Program-made: the position numbers and the translations under genes
In this document: positions 52,138 through 61,266 of the stretch, piece by piece
Numbering within the stretch: the stretch's first letter is position 1
How the letters are laid out: each line of letters starts with the position of its first letter
DNA from: CAYRGG01 sp964423745
Lineage (GTDB): Bacteria; Pseudomonadota; Gammaproteobacteria; Competibacterales; Competibacteraceae
NCBI GenBank assembly: GCA_964423745.1
Contig: CAYRGG010000008.1
Span: 40,223-104,222, forward strand
DNA length: 64,000 nt
Direction of reading: 5' to 3'
Notes under the pieces: generated by a model
Database searches by the model: none
What the model was told of the DNA's origin: nothing
What the model saw: only the letters and a program-made list of their open reading frames with translations

Positions 52138-54528
52138 CTAAGGTCTTGTGGATTCGATAATAATGGGTTTCTTTTCAAGATGCTCTTCTACAAAGGGCAC
52201 CACGGTTCTCATTCTTTGCTTTAGCTCGTCTGTCACTTGTAGCGCTTCTTGGTTATCACGAGCAACTTGTGGAGTAATCAATACCAGCAATTCGGTTCGA
52301 TTTGTTTCATCGACGGTACGCCCAAAGAGAGGACCAATGACCGGCACTTTGTAAAGAACCGGAATGCCGCTCCTATTAAAAGTTCGATTTTCACTGATCA
52401 ATCCACCCAAAACAATAGTTTCACCACTCTGGATAGCCACTCTGCTTTGCACCTCACGGGTTAAAAAAGTTCGTTGTCCCGTAGCGGCATCGATTTCTCC
52501 CACATCGGTGACCTCCTGAGAAATGTCCATGGTGATAAGACCACCTGCGTTCACTTGTGGAGACACCGTTAGCACCACACCCGTTTGCCTAAATTCAATA
52601 GACTCGGTTATATTGCCTCCATCAGTAATCGTTGTTGACGATTGCACCGGCTGATCACTACCCACTTGAATTTCAGCCTCTTGATTATCGATGACCATGA
52701 TTTGGGGTGAGGATAAAATTTTAATCCTTGATTCTTCCGCTAAGGCCTCCAGCACCAAGCGTGCAACACCGTCTTTGCTAAGGGTATAAGCAAAGGAGGC
52801 GGGACCCGTAATGGTTCTGGCAAGACCTCCCGCACCTTCTTGACCCAGTACACCTCTTCCCCCATAGTCACCTGCGACATTGTTCTTAAAAAACCACTGC
52901 AGCCCATATTGCAAATCCCCCCCCAATGTCACTTCTGCAATGGTGACCTCCACTAAAACTTGGCGCGGAGTAAGGTCCAGTTTACGCAGGGCGTCGAGAA
53001 TTTTCTCATAGGTAAAGTTACTTGCCCAAATCAGGAGCGTATTGTTTTCCACATCAGGAATAATGCGCACCCCCTCCATGCCACTACTTCCTGCATTACC
53101 TGTCCCTCGATTCACAGGAGGTGGCGCTCCCAGGGTGGCTTGCTGAGCACGGATACTACCCTCTTCCTCATCGGGGCGCTGAGTGCGAGATTCCTGTTCA
53201 TCCCCGCGTCCTAAACCAGAGGTTGTCCTTGTTTCAGTCGGTTCATCGTCGCCAATGCCGTTTTGGTCGGTCTCACCGGGCGACGTAATCTGGGCAGGCT
53301 CTAAACCAGGGGCGATTTGGCCTGCCGTAGTGGAGACGGGTTGGCCACCCTGAGTCCCAAAAACTTCCGCCAATACAGAGGCGAGGTATTCGGCATTACC
53401 ATTTTGTACTTCGTAAACATATAACCGTTCACCACCGACCCTATCAAAACGTTCGATCCATGCACCGATATCTTTTAAATACTCAGCCTGGGGGGTAATC
53501 ACTAACACCGCATTGATTTGACTGATGGGTAAAAACCGAAATAAACCTGCTCCTGGCAGATCCGCCCCTTCGCCAAACAAATTGCTTAAATCTGCCACCA
53601 TGGTGCCGCTGTCAACGTTTTGCAAACGATACATGCCGATAGACATGCCTTTAAGCCAATTGACATCGAAGACGTCAACGGTTTGTTGGGCTATATTAAG
53701 CTCTCGGCTAGCCCCCCCCAACATCAATAAATTGCGACCCGAGTCCACATAGAGAACCCCTCCCCTGGGCAATAGCGGTTCAAGGATTTTCGCCATTTCC
53801 TGGGCACCGATGTAGCGTAAGGGAATCACCCGCACACCATAACCGGGTGTCAAAGACTCTGTATCCAATACTGGCGCTGCATTACCGGTCAAAGCGCCGG
53901 TGGCCGGGACAATCTTATAGACACCATCGCTATACACTAAAGCCGCATTATTCATGCGCAACAAATTCTCTAGGGTAGGAATAAGCAATTCCTTTGGCAG
54001 GGGTCGCCCCGTTTGCACAGTGACTTGCCCGCGCACACGAGGATCGATGATGTAGTTTTCCCCGAGGATATCAAAGATGACTTTGACCACCTCGCCAATC
54101 TCCGCTGCTTCAAAATTAAGGGTGACCTCGCCATCGCCCACCGTCGACCCTGGCGGTACTGGCTCAGCGGGTTGTGGATTAACAAAGGTGCCTGTGCCTG
54201 GGAGTATCGTAGTTTGAGGCTCATTGGCTTGTGGCGCGGCTTGCAAGGCATCGATGGCCGGCGCTGCGCCAGGCGACGACGGTGTTGCTGGCGGATCGGG
54301 GGTTGCGATAGCTCTAGCTAGCTTTTCAGAGAGATCATCGCTGGAAGGAGAGTCTTCGGGTGATGGCGTTGCACAGCCCTGTACTAATAGTAAAAACCCT
54401 AAACATGCTTTTAAAAGAAAGTTTTTTTTGAAAAAATCAAAAGTGTATTTGCCGCCAAACACCCTATTTTTCCAAGTTTGTATTATAGGAAGAAAAAATT
54501 TGAAGGGTTTTAAAATCAAAAAAAACAC
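52138..54528 (-). CDS. gspD: Type II secretion secretin GspD, lipoprotein form
   Basis: GspD forms the outer-membrane channel. A hydrophobic signal with lipobox L-L-V-Q-G-C near residue 52 makes it a lipoprotein, as in Xanthomonas XpsD. The N0 domain (V-T-L-N-F-E-A-A-E-I-G-E-V-V) and N1-N3 repeats follow, with a long Gly/Asn/Asp-rich insert near 390-470. The secretin core has V-L-V-E-V-T-I-A-E-V, I-K-I-L-S-S-P-Q-I and V-P-V-I-G-P-L-F-G-R. The start is uncertain because the frame runs about 35 residues ahead of the signal; a GTG nearer is possible. 796 aa. It is the last gsp gene. Confidence 0.93.
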   Translation of the reverse strand: MFFLILKPFKFFLPIIQTWKNRVFGGKYTFDFFKKNFLLKACLGFLLLVQGCATPSPEDSPSSDDLSEKLARAIATPDPPATPSSPGAAPAIDALQAAPQANEPQTTILPGTGTFVNPQPAEPVPPGSTVGDGEVTLNFEAAEIGEVVKVIFDILGENYIIDPRVRGQVTVQTGRPLPKELLIPTLENLLRMNNAALVYSDGVYKIVPATGALTGNAAPVLDTESLTPGYGVRVIPLRYIGAQEMAKILEPLLPRGGVLYVDSGRNLLMLGGASRELNIAQQTVDVFDVNWLKGMSIGMYRLQNVDSGTMVADLSNLFGEGADLPGAGLFRFLPISQINAVLVITPQAEYLKDIGAWIERFDRVGGERLYVYEVQNGNAEYLASVLAEVFGTQGGQPVSTTAGQIAPGLEPAQITSPGETDQNGIGDDEPTETRTTSGLGRGDEQESRTQRPDEEEGSIRAQQATLGAPPPVNRGTGNAGSSGMEGVRIIPDVENNTLLIWASNFTYEKILDALRKLDLTPRQVLVEVTIAEVTLGGDLQYGLQWFFKNNVAGDYGGRGVLGQEGAGGLARTITGPASFAYTLSKDGVARLVLEALAEESRIKILSSPQIMVIDNQEAEIQVGSDQPVQSSTTITDGGNITESIEFRQTGVVLTVSPQVNAGGLITMDISQEVTDVGEIDAATGQRTFLTREVQSRVAIQSGETIVLGGLISENRTFNRSGIPVLYKVPVIGPLFGRTVDETNRTELLVLITPQVARDNQEALQVTDELKQRMRTVVPFVEEHLEKKPIIIESTRP

Positions 54529-54626
54529 CTCAACAGGATTGCAGTCAATGGGGGTTTTTTAATCAATGGGTTGTTCTCGATGAGCAGGACCGGAGGTTGT
54601 TAATGAAGGTCTATATATTTATCGAT

Positions 54627-55229
54627 CTATCGGTAAGGGGGCATATCGGACTCTACATAGTCTTCTTCATATTGGGGTTGTGCAGCTCTATTACTACGAC
54701 GACGCCTATCGCGAGACTGACGCGATCCACCGGCGCCTGTTTGATTATTCCGCAACAACGGTAAATCAAGCTCTCTTTCACCATTATTCAAATTCACCTG
54801 ATTAGGTTGTATGGACTGCAGCTCCCAACCATTAACCTTTTCCCCTACCCGCAATCGAGCAACCTGTCCCCGTTGATCCACCTGTAAAAGCGCCATGTTG
54901 GCGTCCGGGGTCAACACCACGCCGAGTAACAGCAAATCTTCATCACCGACCGGTGTTTCTGAAACAGGCGTCTCTTCGGAGGTTTCTTCGGGGGGACGGC
55001 GGTCAGCAAGAAACAGGGGACGTTCTATGATATTGCGGTAATCGGGCAAAGGGGCAACTTGAAAGGGTTGTACAGGCTCAACCTCAAACTCGCTTACATT
55101 TTTGTTCGACAAAGGCGTGTATTCATCGGGATAGGGTGGATTGAACCATTGCACCACCAATAGGCTAGCTGCCAAAAGACAACCTACCAGCAATAAACCT
55201 ATGGATAAACTATGGCCCTTTGCAAACAT
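54627..55229 (-). CDS. gspN: Type II secretion inner-membrane protein, GspC-like/XpsN
   Basis: The 200-aa protein has one N-terminal membrane helix and a periplasmic part with D-Y-R-N-I-I-E-R-P-L-F and a GspC-type homology domain (L-L-L-L-G-V-V-L-T-P-D-A-N-M-A-L-L-Q...G-E-K-V-N-G-W-E-L). The PDZ domain of classic GspC is absent; the tail is Arg/Gln-rich and disordered. Its place between gspM and gspD matches XpsN, which does the job of GspC by linking the inner-membrane complex to the secretin. It starts immediately after the gspM stop (TAA-ATG). Confidence 0.82.
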   Translation of the reverse strand: MFAKGHSLSIGLLLVGCLLAASLLVVQWFNPPYPDEYTPLSNKNVSEFEVEPVQPFQVAPLPDYRNIIERPLFLADRRPPEETSEETPVSETPVGDEDLLLLGVVLTPDANMALLQVDQRGQVARLRVGEKVNGWELQSIQPNQVNLNNGERELDLPLLRNNQTGAGGSRQSRDRRRRSNRAAQPQYEEDYVESDMPPYR

Positions 55230-55826
55230 TTAACCTCCACGCCGTATATAGCCCGCCAAGTCAAATTGAGCCGTTAATTGTACAGTGGTTTCAGGTGGAG
55301 TATCCCGACTGCGGCGCCGCTGGCGAACAGTCCGAGCAGTAATTTGCAGGTTGTCGACAAAAATCAAAGGTTTTTCTGATTCTAAATCGTGCAGCACCTT
55401 TTGCATAATTTCCGTATCTCCATTCATGCGGATACTAATAATGACCTGGACAAACCCTTCTTCCTCAACCACAGGCAAAATTTGGGTGCTGATGAGCTCT
55501 CCGCCATTGGATTCTACGGCCTCCTTCACCCGCTGCTGTAGATCGGTGGCTGCTAGCGTAGGGGATGTCTGCTTGAGTGCATAGATATTAAGAGACGGAT
55601 CTTGCCTAATTTGACGAATTTTTGCTTCCAGATCTTCTCGAGTGGCCAGCATCCGATTAAGGGTTTGTAAGCGGCTTTGCAGGCGATCGACTTCAGCATC
55701 ATAGTTGCGATAGGGACTGATAAATAACTTATCCATGAGCAAAAAAACACCACCCAAGACAACCATAAGTAGGGCAAGCGCAGCAAGACGCTGGCGATTA
55801 TCAAACTTGTTGGTAGCTGTTGGCAT
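55230..55826 (-). CDS. gspM: Type II secretion protein GspM (PilO-like)
   Basis: A single N-terminal membrane helix (L-A-L-L-M-V-V-L-G-G-V-F-L-L) is followed by a coiled coil (Y-D-A-E-V-D-R-L-Q-S-R-L-Q-T-L-N) and a ferredoxin-like periplasmic domain. That matches XpsM-type GspM, which forms the inner-membrane assembly platform with GspL. 198 aa fits. Its ATG shares bases with the gspL stop codon, so translation is coupled. Confidence 0.87.
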   Translation of the reverse strand: MPTATNKFDNRQRLAALALLMVVLGGVFLLMDKLFISPYRNYDAEVDRLQSRLQTLNRMLATREDLEAKIRQIRQDPSLNIYALKQTSPTLAATDLQQRVKEAVESNGGELISTQILPVVEEEGFVQVIISIRMNGDTEIMQKVLHDLESEKPLIFVDNLQITARTVRQRRRSRDTPPETTVQLTAQFDLAGYIRRGG

Positions 55827-56920
55827 TAGGATTGTTGAGATACCTGTGCTGATAAATAAAAACGGTCCTGCCCGGTTCTTCGATCAGCTGTGATGGGTGA
55901 TCCAAAGGTGGCATTATGAAATAATTCAGAGGCTTCCACTAAAGCCAGCAGGGCCGAGGCTTGTGAAGATTGACCCCGAACTTGGATTTCATTGCCTTTT
56001 ATTTCAAGTCTTTCTACCCAAGTGCCATCGGGTAAAATGCGCGTTAGCTCCCTCATAATATCCACCATAAGCGGAGTTTCCTTCCGCTTTTGCACGAGAA
56101 AACGGGACGATTCTAAAGAGTTTTCTAATTCATTTCTCAAATCAAGTATTTCTTCCGCCTGCTGCTCGGCAACCTCTACCTTAGGCATTAAGTTATCGGT
56201 GATAAGGCGTTGCTGTTGCCAAAGGGGTAACATACCCAGCGCTACGAGTAGAACTATAAAAAGTATCAATAACCCTTCCCGTGAACGTTGCGCGAGCTGG
56301 CCCTTACGGGGTCTTTGGTTAGGCGGTAATAAGTTTATCTCTGGGTCACTGCCGGCCACATCGACTTTATCGGGGGACAAACCGGCCCCTGCTAAAGGTT
56401 TTAAAAGATCATCGATGTGGGGACGAGGTACAGCGGTAAATCGAATGTGCAAACGTTTCGCCCTGGTGTCCCGCTGCAACACCTGTATGGCATAGTAGAC
56501 TTTGGCAACGCTAAACGGTGTAAGCCGATCCATTTCGAAACCAACCACCTGGCGCAGGTTTGCTTCAGCCGCCAAGGGCAATACTAATTTTTTTGTTAAC
56601 GCGATGCTGGCGGGTAAGCGTAACACCAGGGGGTTTGCCGTACCTTTACCTACGTTACTCAGCACAGCCCCTTTGGTTACGGCGGCTAAGGGATAACGTT
56701 CCAGTTCTTCGAGGTTATTGTTTTCTTCTTCTAAAACGACGACCTCATCACCTCTTATTTCGATCAGAGTTCGCTTCGGTGAACTGACTAAATGCCGCGC
56801 AATAGCATCGGGCAGACAAGCTAACAAGCCTTGCTTCCACCAGCTCAGAAAACGACTTATATCCAGCTGGCGAAGCATACCATCAAGGGATACTTCAGAT
56901 TGCAGAAATTTGGCGACCAT
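55826..56920 (-). CDS. gspL: Type II secretion protein GspL (XpsL-like)
   Basis: GspL recruits the ATPase GspE to the inner membrane. The N-terminal half is an actin-like cytoplasmic domain (L-R-L-P-A-S-I-A-L-T-K-K-L, V-G-F-E-M-D-R-L-T-P-F). A linker N-L-L-P-P-N-Q-R-P leads to one membrane helix (L-L-I-L-F-I-V-L-L-V-A-L-G-M-L-P-L) near residue 235, then a coiled coil and a PilN-like domain. 364 aa matches XpsL. It begins after a gap of 52 bases from gspK. Confidence 0.88.
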   Translation of the reverse strand: MVAKFLQSEVSLDGMLRQLDISRFLSWWKQGLLACLPDAIARHLVSSPKRTLIEIRGDEVVVLEEENNNLEELERYPLAAVTKGAVLSNVGKGTANPLVLRLPASIALTKKLVLPLAAEANLRQVVGFEMDRLTPFSVAKVYYAIQVLQRDTRAKRLHIRFTAVPRPHIDDLLKPLAGAGLSPDKVDVAGSDPEINLLPPNQRPRKGQLAQRSREGLLILFIVLLVALGMLPLWQQQRLITDNLMPKVEVAEQQAEEILDLRNELENSLESSRFLVQKRKETPLMVDIMRELTRILPDGTWVERLEIKGNEIQVRGQSSQASALLALVEASELFHNATFGSPITADRRTGQDRFYLSAQVSQQS

Positions 56921-56972
56921 TTTCTTACAAGTACATCAAGTTTTAAAAAAAATGACTTTTAATCCCAATACC

Positions 56973-57857
56973 TTAACGACCCTCACGCCAAGCCAACACA
57001 TGAAATGCCTCACCAGCGCGTCTTGGCTGGGTAATAGTGGCCTCGATAAACCCTATCACCCCTGTCGTCAAGTGCGCACTAACAGCGATATGATACGCTA
57101 AACCCTGAGCAGTAGAAAAAAAAGGACTATTTATAGGCACAGCAGGGGGCGGTAATCCTTGGGCAAAATGCTCCGCTCGAGCAACTAGATAATCAGCGAT
57201 GGTTGCCTCATCCACATCCGGCAACATACGCAACAAATCACCTGTAGCAAGCGCCGGATTGATACCCGGTTGTCGGGAAAAAACCGTAACTCGTTCGGCT
57301 AGCTGGCGATACATTGTCGCAGATATGCCTAATACCTGCTGCAGTTCCTCGATGCTATCGAAAGGCTTATTTTTTGGTCCGATAGCTCGCCCGGCTGCTT
57401 CGTATTCTTCCCTTTCAGCCCCATTTACCCGACGCAAATCATCTGCGTCCCGCCAATCTTCGATGGCATCCAGTAAACCATCTAAATCTTCTTCTGCAAC
57501 ACCAACGGCAACCAACAGGCTTCTGAGCAATTTTCGATCAGCGCTATTCAGATCAACTCTACCACTGACATCGGTGACAGTAATCGCAACCCTGCCGGGT
57601 CCAAAACGCCATGTTTGACGGCTGCCATCCACGGGCCACCTGCGCTCAGAGGCTGGACGCAACACCTGCAAAGCCGCATAGTTAAGCCCCGCCTGGGCTA
57701 AAGCATGGGCTTGCGCCCGTTCTACCCCGTGACTTGCCAACAAGGTTTCAGTACGCACGGTATAAACTAAACTACCCGCTATAATGGTAAGCAGGGTAAT
57801 GATCCACAACACGATAATCAGCACCAACCCCCGGTGTTGCCGCGCTCCGCTGATCAT
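56973..57857 (-). CDS. gspK: Type II secretion minor pseudopilin GspK
   Basis: GspK caps the pseudopilus tip. It has a prepilin-like N-terminus (R-G-L-V-L-I-I-V-L-W-I-I-T-L-L), with no Glu at position +5 as is usual for GspK, and a helical insert domain with D-W-R-D-A-D-D-L-R and Y-E-A-A-G-R. I-E-E-L-Q-Q-V-L-G-I supports the family. 294 aa is standard. It starts 3 bases after the gspJ stop codon. Confidence 0.9.
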   Translation of the reverse strand: MISGARQHRGLVLIIVLWIITLLTIIAGSLVYTVRTETLLASHGVERAQAHALAQAGLNYAALQVLRPASERRWPVDGSRQTWRFGPGRVAITVTDVSGRVDLNSADRKLLRSLLVAVGVAEEDLDGLLDAIEDWRDADDLRRVNGAEREEYEAAGRAIGPKNKPFDSIEELQQVLGISATMYRQLAERVTVFSRQPGINPALATGDLLRMLPDVDEATIADYLVARAEHFAQGLPPPAVPINSPFFSTAQGLAYHIAVSAHLTTGVIGFIEATITQPRRAGEAFHVLAWREGR

Positions 57858-57860
57858 AGG

Positions 57861-58469
57861 CTAACTCGACAAGGCAACCACTAAATCTGGCCAGGCTTCA
57901 CCGCGCCAACGAAGACGAAGATTGACCAACCGCGGACGTTCCTGGGTATTTATCCAGCGTTCGTGCCAGTCCGGCTCGTCGTCGTCTTCCCCAATACCAA
58001 AATAGGACCACTGCACGTCTGCCACCTCGCTCAACAAGAGGGTTGCTTCGCTGTCATCCTCGTGGACGCGGTTATCCTCCAGTGCATCCGGCCGATAGGG
58101 TTGCCAACGAATACGCAATTGACCGATGCCTTCCACATCGATTACATCCAATTCAATCAAATAAAGACCGCCTAATCCTAGATGGCTTAACAAAGGAGCC
58201 ACAAAGGTCACATGCTGGGCTGCACCCTCGAAAACCACAACCCGTTGGGCGTCCTCGTCAATACGAAACACAGTCTGGGATTGCCTCAGATTGCGGCGCA
58301 GAAACCCCTGCACCAAACGCATATCGTTAAGCTGGGTAGCCCGCTCATCGCCAGCATCCCAACTGCGTATGCCCAGCCATAGAGCACTATACACCATCAC
58401 CAACACCAACCCCATAATGGACAGGGCAATCAGCAATTCTAGTAGAGTAAAACCCGCTACTTTCTTCAT
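57861..58469 (-). CDS. gspJ: Type II secretion minor pseudopilin GspJ
   Basis: GspJ is part of the tip complex with GspI and GspK. The prepilin motif K-K-V-A-G-F-T-L-L-E-L-L-I-A (cut before Phe, Glu at +5) is clear. I use Met at 58469 (M-K-K-V-A-G) for a normal 6-residue leader; in-frame starts at 58475 and 58487 exist. About 202 aa. A hairpin element begins just upstream, between gspI and gspJ, and takes the space of the usual ribosome site. Confidence 0.9.
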   Translation of the reverse strand: MKKVAGFTLLELLIALSIMGLVLVMVYSALWLGIRSWDAGDERATQLNDMRLVQGFLRRNLRQSQTVFRIDEDAQRVVVFEGAAQHVTFVAPLLSHLGLGGLYLIELDVIDVEGIGQLRIRWQPYRPDALEDNRVHEDDSEATLLLSEVADVQWSYFGIGEDDDEPDWHERWINTQERPRLVNLRLRWRGEAWPDLVVALSS

Positions 58470-58482
58470 TGGCATTACATAT

Positions 58483-58594
58483 AACAAGGACTTGCGTAGT
58501 TCGTGAAAACGGTGTTGGCGGCCTGGACGGCCGTCGTCAAGCCTACAGGGATGTATTCACGGCGTCCGCTGGAACGAACTGCGTAAGTCCTGTT
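58483..58594 (+). repeat. Dispersed covarying hairpin element, copy 5, inside the gsp operon
   Basis: Outer arms AACA-AGGACTTGCG/GCGTAAGTCCT-GTT (with a bulge), inner arms AGTTCGT/ACGAACT and CGG/CCG, inner hairpin GGCGGCC-TGGAC-GGCCGTC. Where other copies have GCTCGT this one has GTTCGT, and the partner arm changes to ACGAAC. It fills the space between the gspI stop codon and the start region of gspJ. Confidence 0.88.
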
Positions 58595-59073
58595 CATAGA
58601 GATAGATCGTCGTCCTGAGGCATCAACCGTAAAGTGTTTAGGACTACACTGCGGGTACGGCCTGCCTTTTCCCAAAACACTTCTACGGTAACCTGATAAG
58701 GATCTACTTGCCCCCTTGCGAATTCCTCATCATCCCCTACGCCTTCACTTACTTCGTTTTGCTCACGTAGGTCAGCCTCGGTTTCTTCGGGAGGATTGGG
58801 ATCTTCCCACAGCATAACACTCAGCCGCCAGGAAAAGGTGGCGTCGATCTCACCTTCTTCAATACCTTCATTGAGGAATTCTCGGCTATCCAAGATGGCC
58901 AATACAGACTGCGCATGTAATGTGGCCACGCTATAGTCTTCCGCTAACGACGTATTGCGCAGTCCGGTGGCAAAAACCTGTAACAACGCACCCAGCGTCA
59001 AACTCAGGATAGCAAATGCCACCAACACCTCGAGAAGCGAAAAACCCTGCTGTTGGGTTGGAAACCTGAACAT
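58594..59073 (-). CDS. gspI: Type II secretion minor pseudopilin GspI
   Basis: The prepilin motif Q-Q-G-F-S-L-L-E-V-L-V-A-F-A-I (Glu at +5) near residue 9 and a short globular domain identify GspI. An acidic insert (P-P-E-E-T-E-A-D-L-R-E-Q-N-E-V-S-E-G-V-G-D-D-E-E-F) makes it 159 aa, longer than the usual 120-130. It follows gspH by 19 bases. Its stop codon abuts the hairpin element. Confidence 0.9.
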   Translation of the reverse strand: MFRFPTQQQGFSLLEVLVAFAILSLTLGALLQVFATGLRNTSLAEDYSVATLHAQSVLAILDSREFLNEGIEEGEIDATFSWRLSVMLWEDPNPPEETEADLREQNEVSEGVGDDEEFARGQVDPYQVTVEVFWEKAGRTRSVVLNTLRLMPQDDDLSL

Positions 59074-59092
59074 TGCCTTACTAGAAAACTTA

Positions 59093-59548
59093 TTAAGACG
59101 GGGCTGGCTCTGCTACAGTAATACGTCCAGTCAGCCAATCCACATTGACTTGGTAGGCAACCCGAGCGTCGTCACCTAGGGTAATATGACCTCCCGTGGC
59201 GCTACCGTCAGGGAAAAAACGAATACTTCCGGTGGTCCCATCCAACAGCTCCGCCTGGGCTGTGTAAAGCTTGATGACCACCTGAGCAGGTAGAGACACC
59301 TTACGTTGCTGACCGCTAACCTGAAAATGGCGCTGCTCTAAATCGACAATCAGCCGCGTCTCCCGTTGCCGGGTAATGGCTGTGTTACGGGCCAACCGCA
59401 AACCGGCGGCTAGCTGACGGGCAGCACCGCGGGATTCGGCACCAGGACCTAAACCCGCCAGCATCGGCGGCACTAAGGCAATCATCAAAGAGACGATGGC
59501 CAGCACCACCAGTAGCTCAAATAGGGTAAAGGCCCTGGATGTATTCAT
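59093..59548 (-). CDS. gspH: Type II secretion minor pseudopilin GspH
   Basis: The frame starts M-N-T-S-R-A-F-T-L-F-E-L-L-V-V-L-A-I: a short leader cut before Phe and Glu at +5. The globular part with A-A-R-Q-L-A-A-G-L-R-L-A-R-N-T-A-I and F-F-P-D-G-S-A-T-G-G is typical of GspH. 151 aa fits. It lies 18 bases after gspG. Confidence 0.92.
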   Translation of the reverse strand: MNTSRAFTLFELLVVLAIVSLMIALVPPMLAGLGPGAESRGAARQLAAGLRLARNTAITRQRETRLIVDLEQRHFQVSGQQRKVSLPAQVVIKLYTAQAELLDGTTGSIRFFPDGSATGGHITLGDDARVAYQVNVDWLTGRITVAEPAPS

Positions 59549-59566
59549 TAGCGCACCGCCAAGGAA

Positions 59567-60037
59567 CTATTGCCAGCTGACAATATCTTGATCTTCCCCT
59601 TCACCCCCTTCTGCATTATCGGCACCCAGGGTATAAAGATCAAAAGCACCGTAGTCCCCTGGCGAGCGGTATTGATAATCATTATTCCAAGGGTCTTTGG
59701 GAATGATATTTTTCTTTAAATAAGGACCACTCCAACGGGTTGCATCGGGTGGCGCTTCGATCAAAGCCTGCAGTCCCTCTTCCGTGGTGGGATAACGCCC
59801 CACCTCGAGGCGATACAAATCCAGCGCAGCCCCTAAATCGGCAATCTGTAGGCGCGCGGTATCAGTATTAGCGCTACTCAAGTATTTCATCACCTGAGGG
59901 CCCACCAGACCCGCCAATAAACCCAAAATGACTAACACCACCAACAGCTCAATCAAGGTAAAACCTGCTAAAAGATACCGTTTTCGCTTAACAGTTCTTG
60001 AGTAAATTGAATCAGAGTTCATTACCATTACATTCAT
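59567..60037 (-). CDS. gspG: Type II secretion major pseudopilin GspG
   Basis: GspG is the main subunit of the pseudopilus. The motif L-A-G-F-T-L-I-E-L-L-V-V-L-V-I-L-G and the conserved Y-P-T-T-E-E-G-L-Q-A-L, P-K-D-P-W-N-N-D-Y-Q-Y and D-L-Y-T-L-G-A-D-N calcium-site region are all present. The leader before the cleavage site is long (about 24 residues from the first Met); a start at the Met at 60022 would shorten it. 156 aa. It begins 2 bases after gspF. Confidence 0.96.
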   Translation of the reverse strand: MNVMVMNSDSIYSRTVKRKRYLLAGFTLIELLVVLVILGLLAGLVGPQVMKYLSSANTDTARLQIADLGAALDLYRLEVGRYPTTEEGLQALIEAPPDATRWSGPYLKKNIIPKDPWNNDYQYRSPGDYGAFDLYTLGADNAEGGEGEDQDIVSWQ

Positions 60038-60039
60038 CT

Positions 60040-61263
60040 TTAAAAAGCCAGTTCGTTAAGACTAAAAATTGCCACCAAAATAGACATAATAATAGCGGCT
60101 ATAATGACGCCAAGGCCCAAAATCAAAACAGGTTCTAATAGAGCGAGCAAACGTTGGATGGCTGATTGCACCTCATGGTCATAGGTATCGGCCACCTGTA
60201 ACAACATATCTTGCAGTTGCCCGGTTTCCTCGCCCACTCGAATCATATGGACAGCTAAGCGCGGAAAAACCCCCGCTTCCATTAAAGGCTCCGCCAATCC
60301 TTGGCCTCCTTTAAGCTGTTCTCCTACTGTGCTCAAGGCAGTGGCCATCACTTGATTGGTCATAGTTTCTTTGACAATAAGCAAAGCATTTAAAAGAGAC
60401 ACGCCATTTTTTAGCAGGGTTCCCAGGGTGCGGGAGAAACGCGCCATCTCAACCTTGGCTATCAGATCTTTTAGTAAGGGAATACGCAGCATCAGACCAT
60501 GCAGACGATAGCGGCTTTCAGGCCGATCTAATTGTTGCCGCAGATACAAAAGCCCGCCGGCCAAAATCAGCATCCCCACCCACCAATAGCTACGCACCCC
60601 CTCACCCACTGTGATCACGATCTGGGTTGCCAATGGCAGAGATTGTCCTGCATCCGCGAACAATTGTTCAAACTGAGGCACTACCCAGGTGAGCAAAATC
60701 AGCACCGTCATCCCCGCGGCGATCAATAAAATAATGGGATAGATCAGGGCTGAGGTGATGGTGTCTCGCAACGCTTTGGAGCGGTCCATAAATTCCGTCA
60801 GGCGCAACATCACCACATCTAACGATGAACCTGCTTCGCCCGCCCGGATCATATTGAGATACAAACGGGAAAATACCCGGCTCTGGGCTTCTAAGGCGTC
60901 AGCCAGGGAAGCGCCGCCTCGCACCTGATCCTGAATCCGCGTCAGCAAGATTTTAACCGGGCCTTCATCGGCAATACCAATCAATATGGTCAAAGCTCTA
61001 TCCAACGGTAAACCCGCCCGCAAAAGATTAGCTAACTGTCGTGTTATTAGCGCGATGTCACTCTGGGAAATGCGCTGCCGTCTATTAAACAGCGGTTGGC
61101 GAAGACCATGGCTTAGGGAACCTGGCGTGGTTTCCTCGATACTGAGGGGCAATAAACCTTGATCTTGTAAACGCCCAACGACCACGTCTTGATCCTTGGC
61201 TTCCATTTCTTCTTTAATCACTTCGCCGGCAGCGTCCACCGCTTGGTATCTAAATAATGGCAT
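60040..61263 (-). CDS. gspF: Type II secretion inner-membrane platform protein GspF
   Basis: GspF is the polytopic core of the assembly platform. Two T2SSF domains, each ending in hydrophobic helices, are visible: R-Q-L-A-N-L-L-R-A-G-L-P-L-D-R-A-L near residue 70 and R-T-L-G-T-L-L-K-N-G-V-S-L-L-N-A-L near 273, with E-P-V-L-I-L-G-L-G-V at the end. 407 aa is standard. It starts 3 bases after gspE. Confidence 0.96.
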   Translation of the reverse strand: MPLFRYQAVDAAGEVIKEEMEAKDQDVVVGRLQDQGLLPLSIEETTPGSLSHGLRQPLFNRRQRISQSDIALITRQLANLLRAGLPLDRALTILIGIADEGPVKILLTRIQDQVRGGASLADALEAQSRVFSRLYLNMIRAGEAGSSLDVVMLRLTEFMDRSKALRDTITSALIYPIILLIAAGMTVLILLTWVVPQFEQLFADAGQSLPLATQIVITVGEGVRSYWWVGMLILAGGLLYLRQQLDRPESRYRLHGLMLRIPLLKDLIAKVEMARFSRTLGTLLKNGVSLLNALLIVKETMTNQVMATALSTVGEQLKGGQGLAEPLMEAGVFPRLAVHMIRVGEETGQLQDMLLQVADTYDHEVQSAIQRLLALLEPVLILGLGVIIAAIIMSILVAIFSLNELAF

Positions 61264-61266
61264 GGT

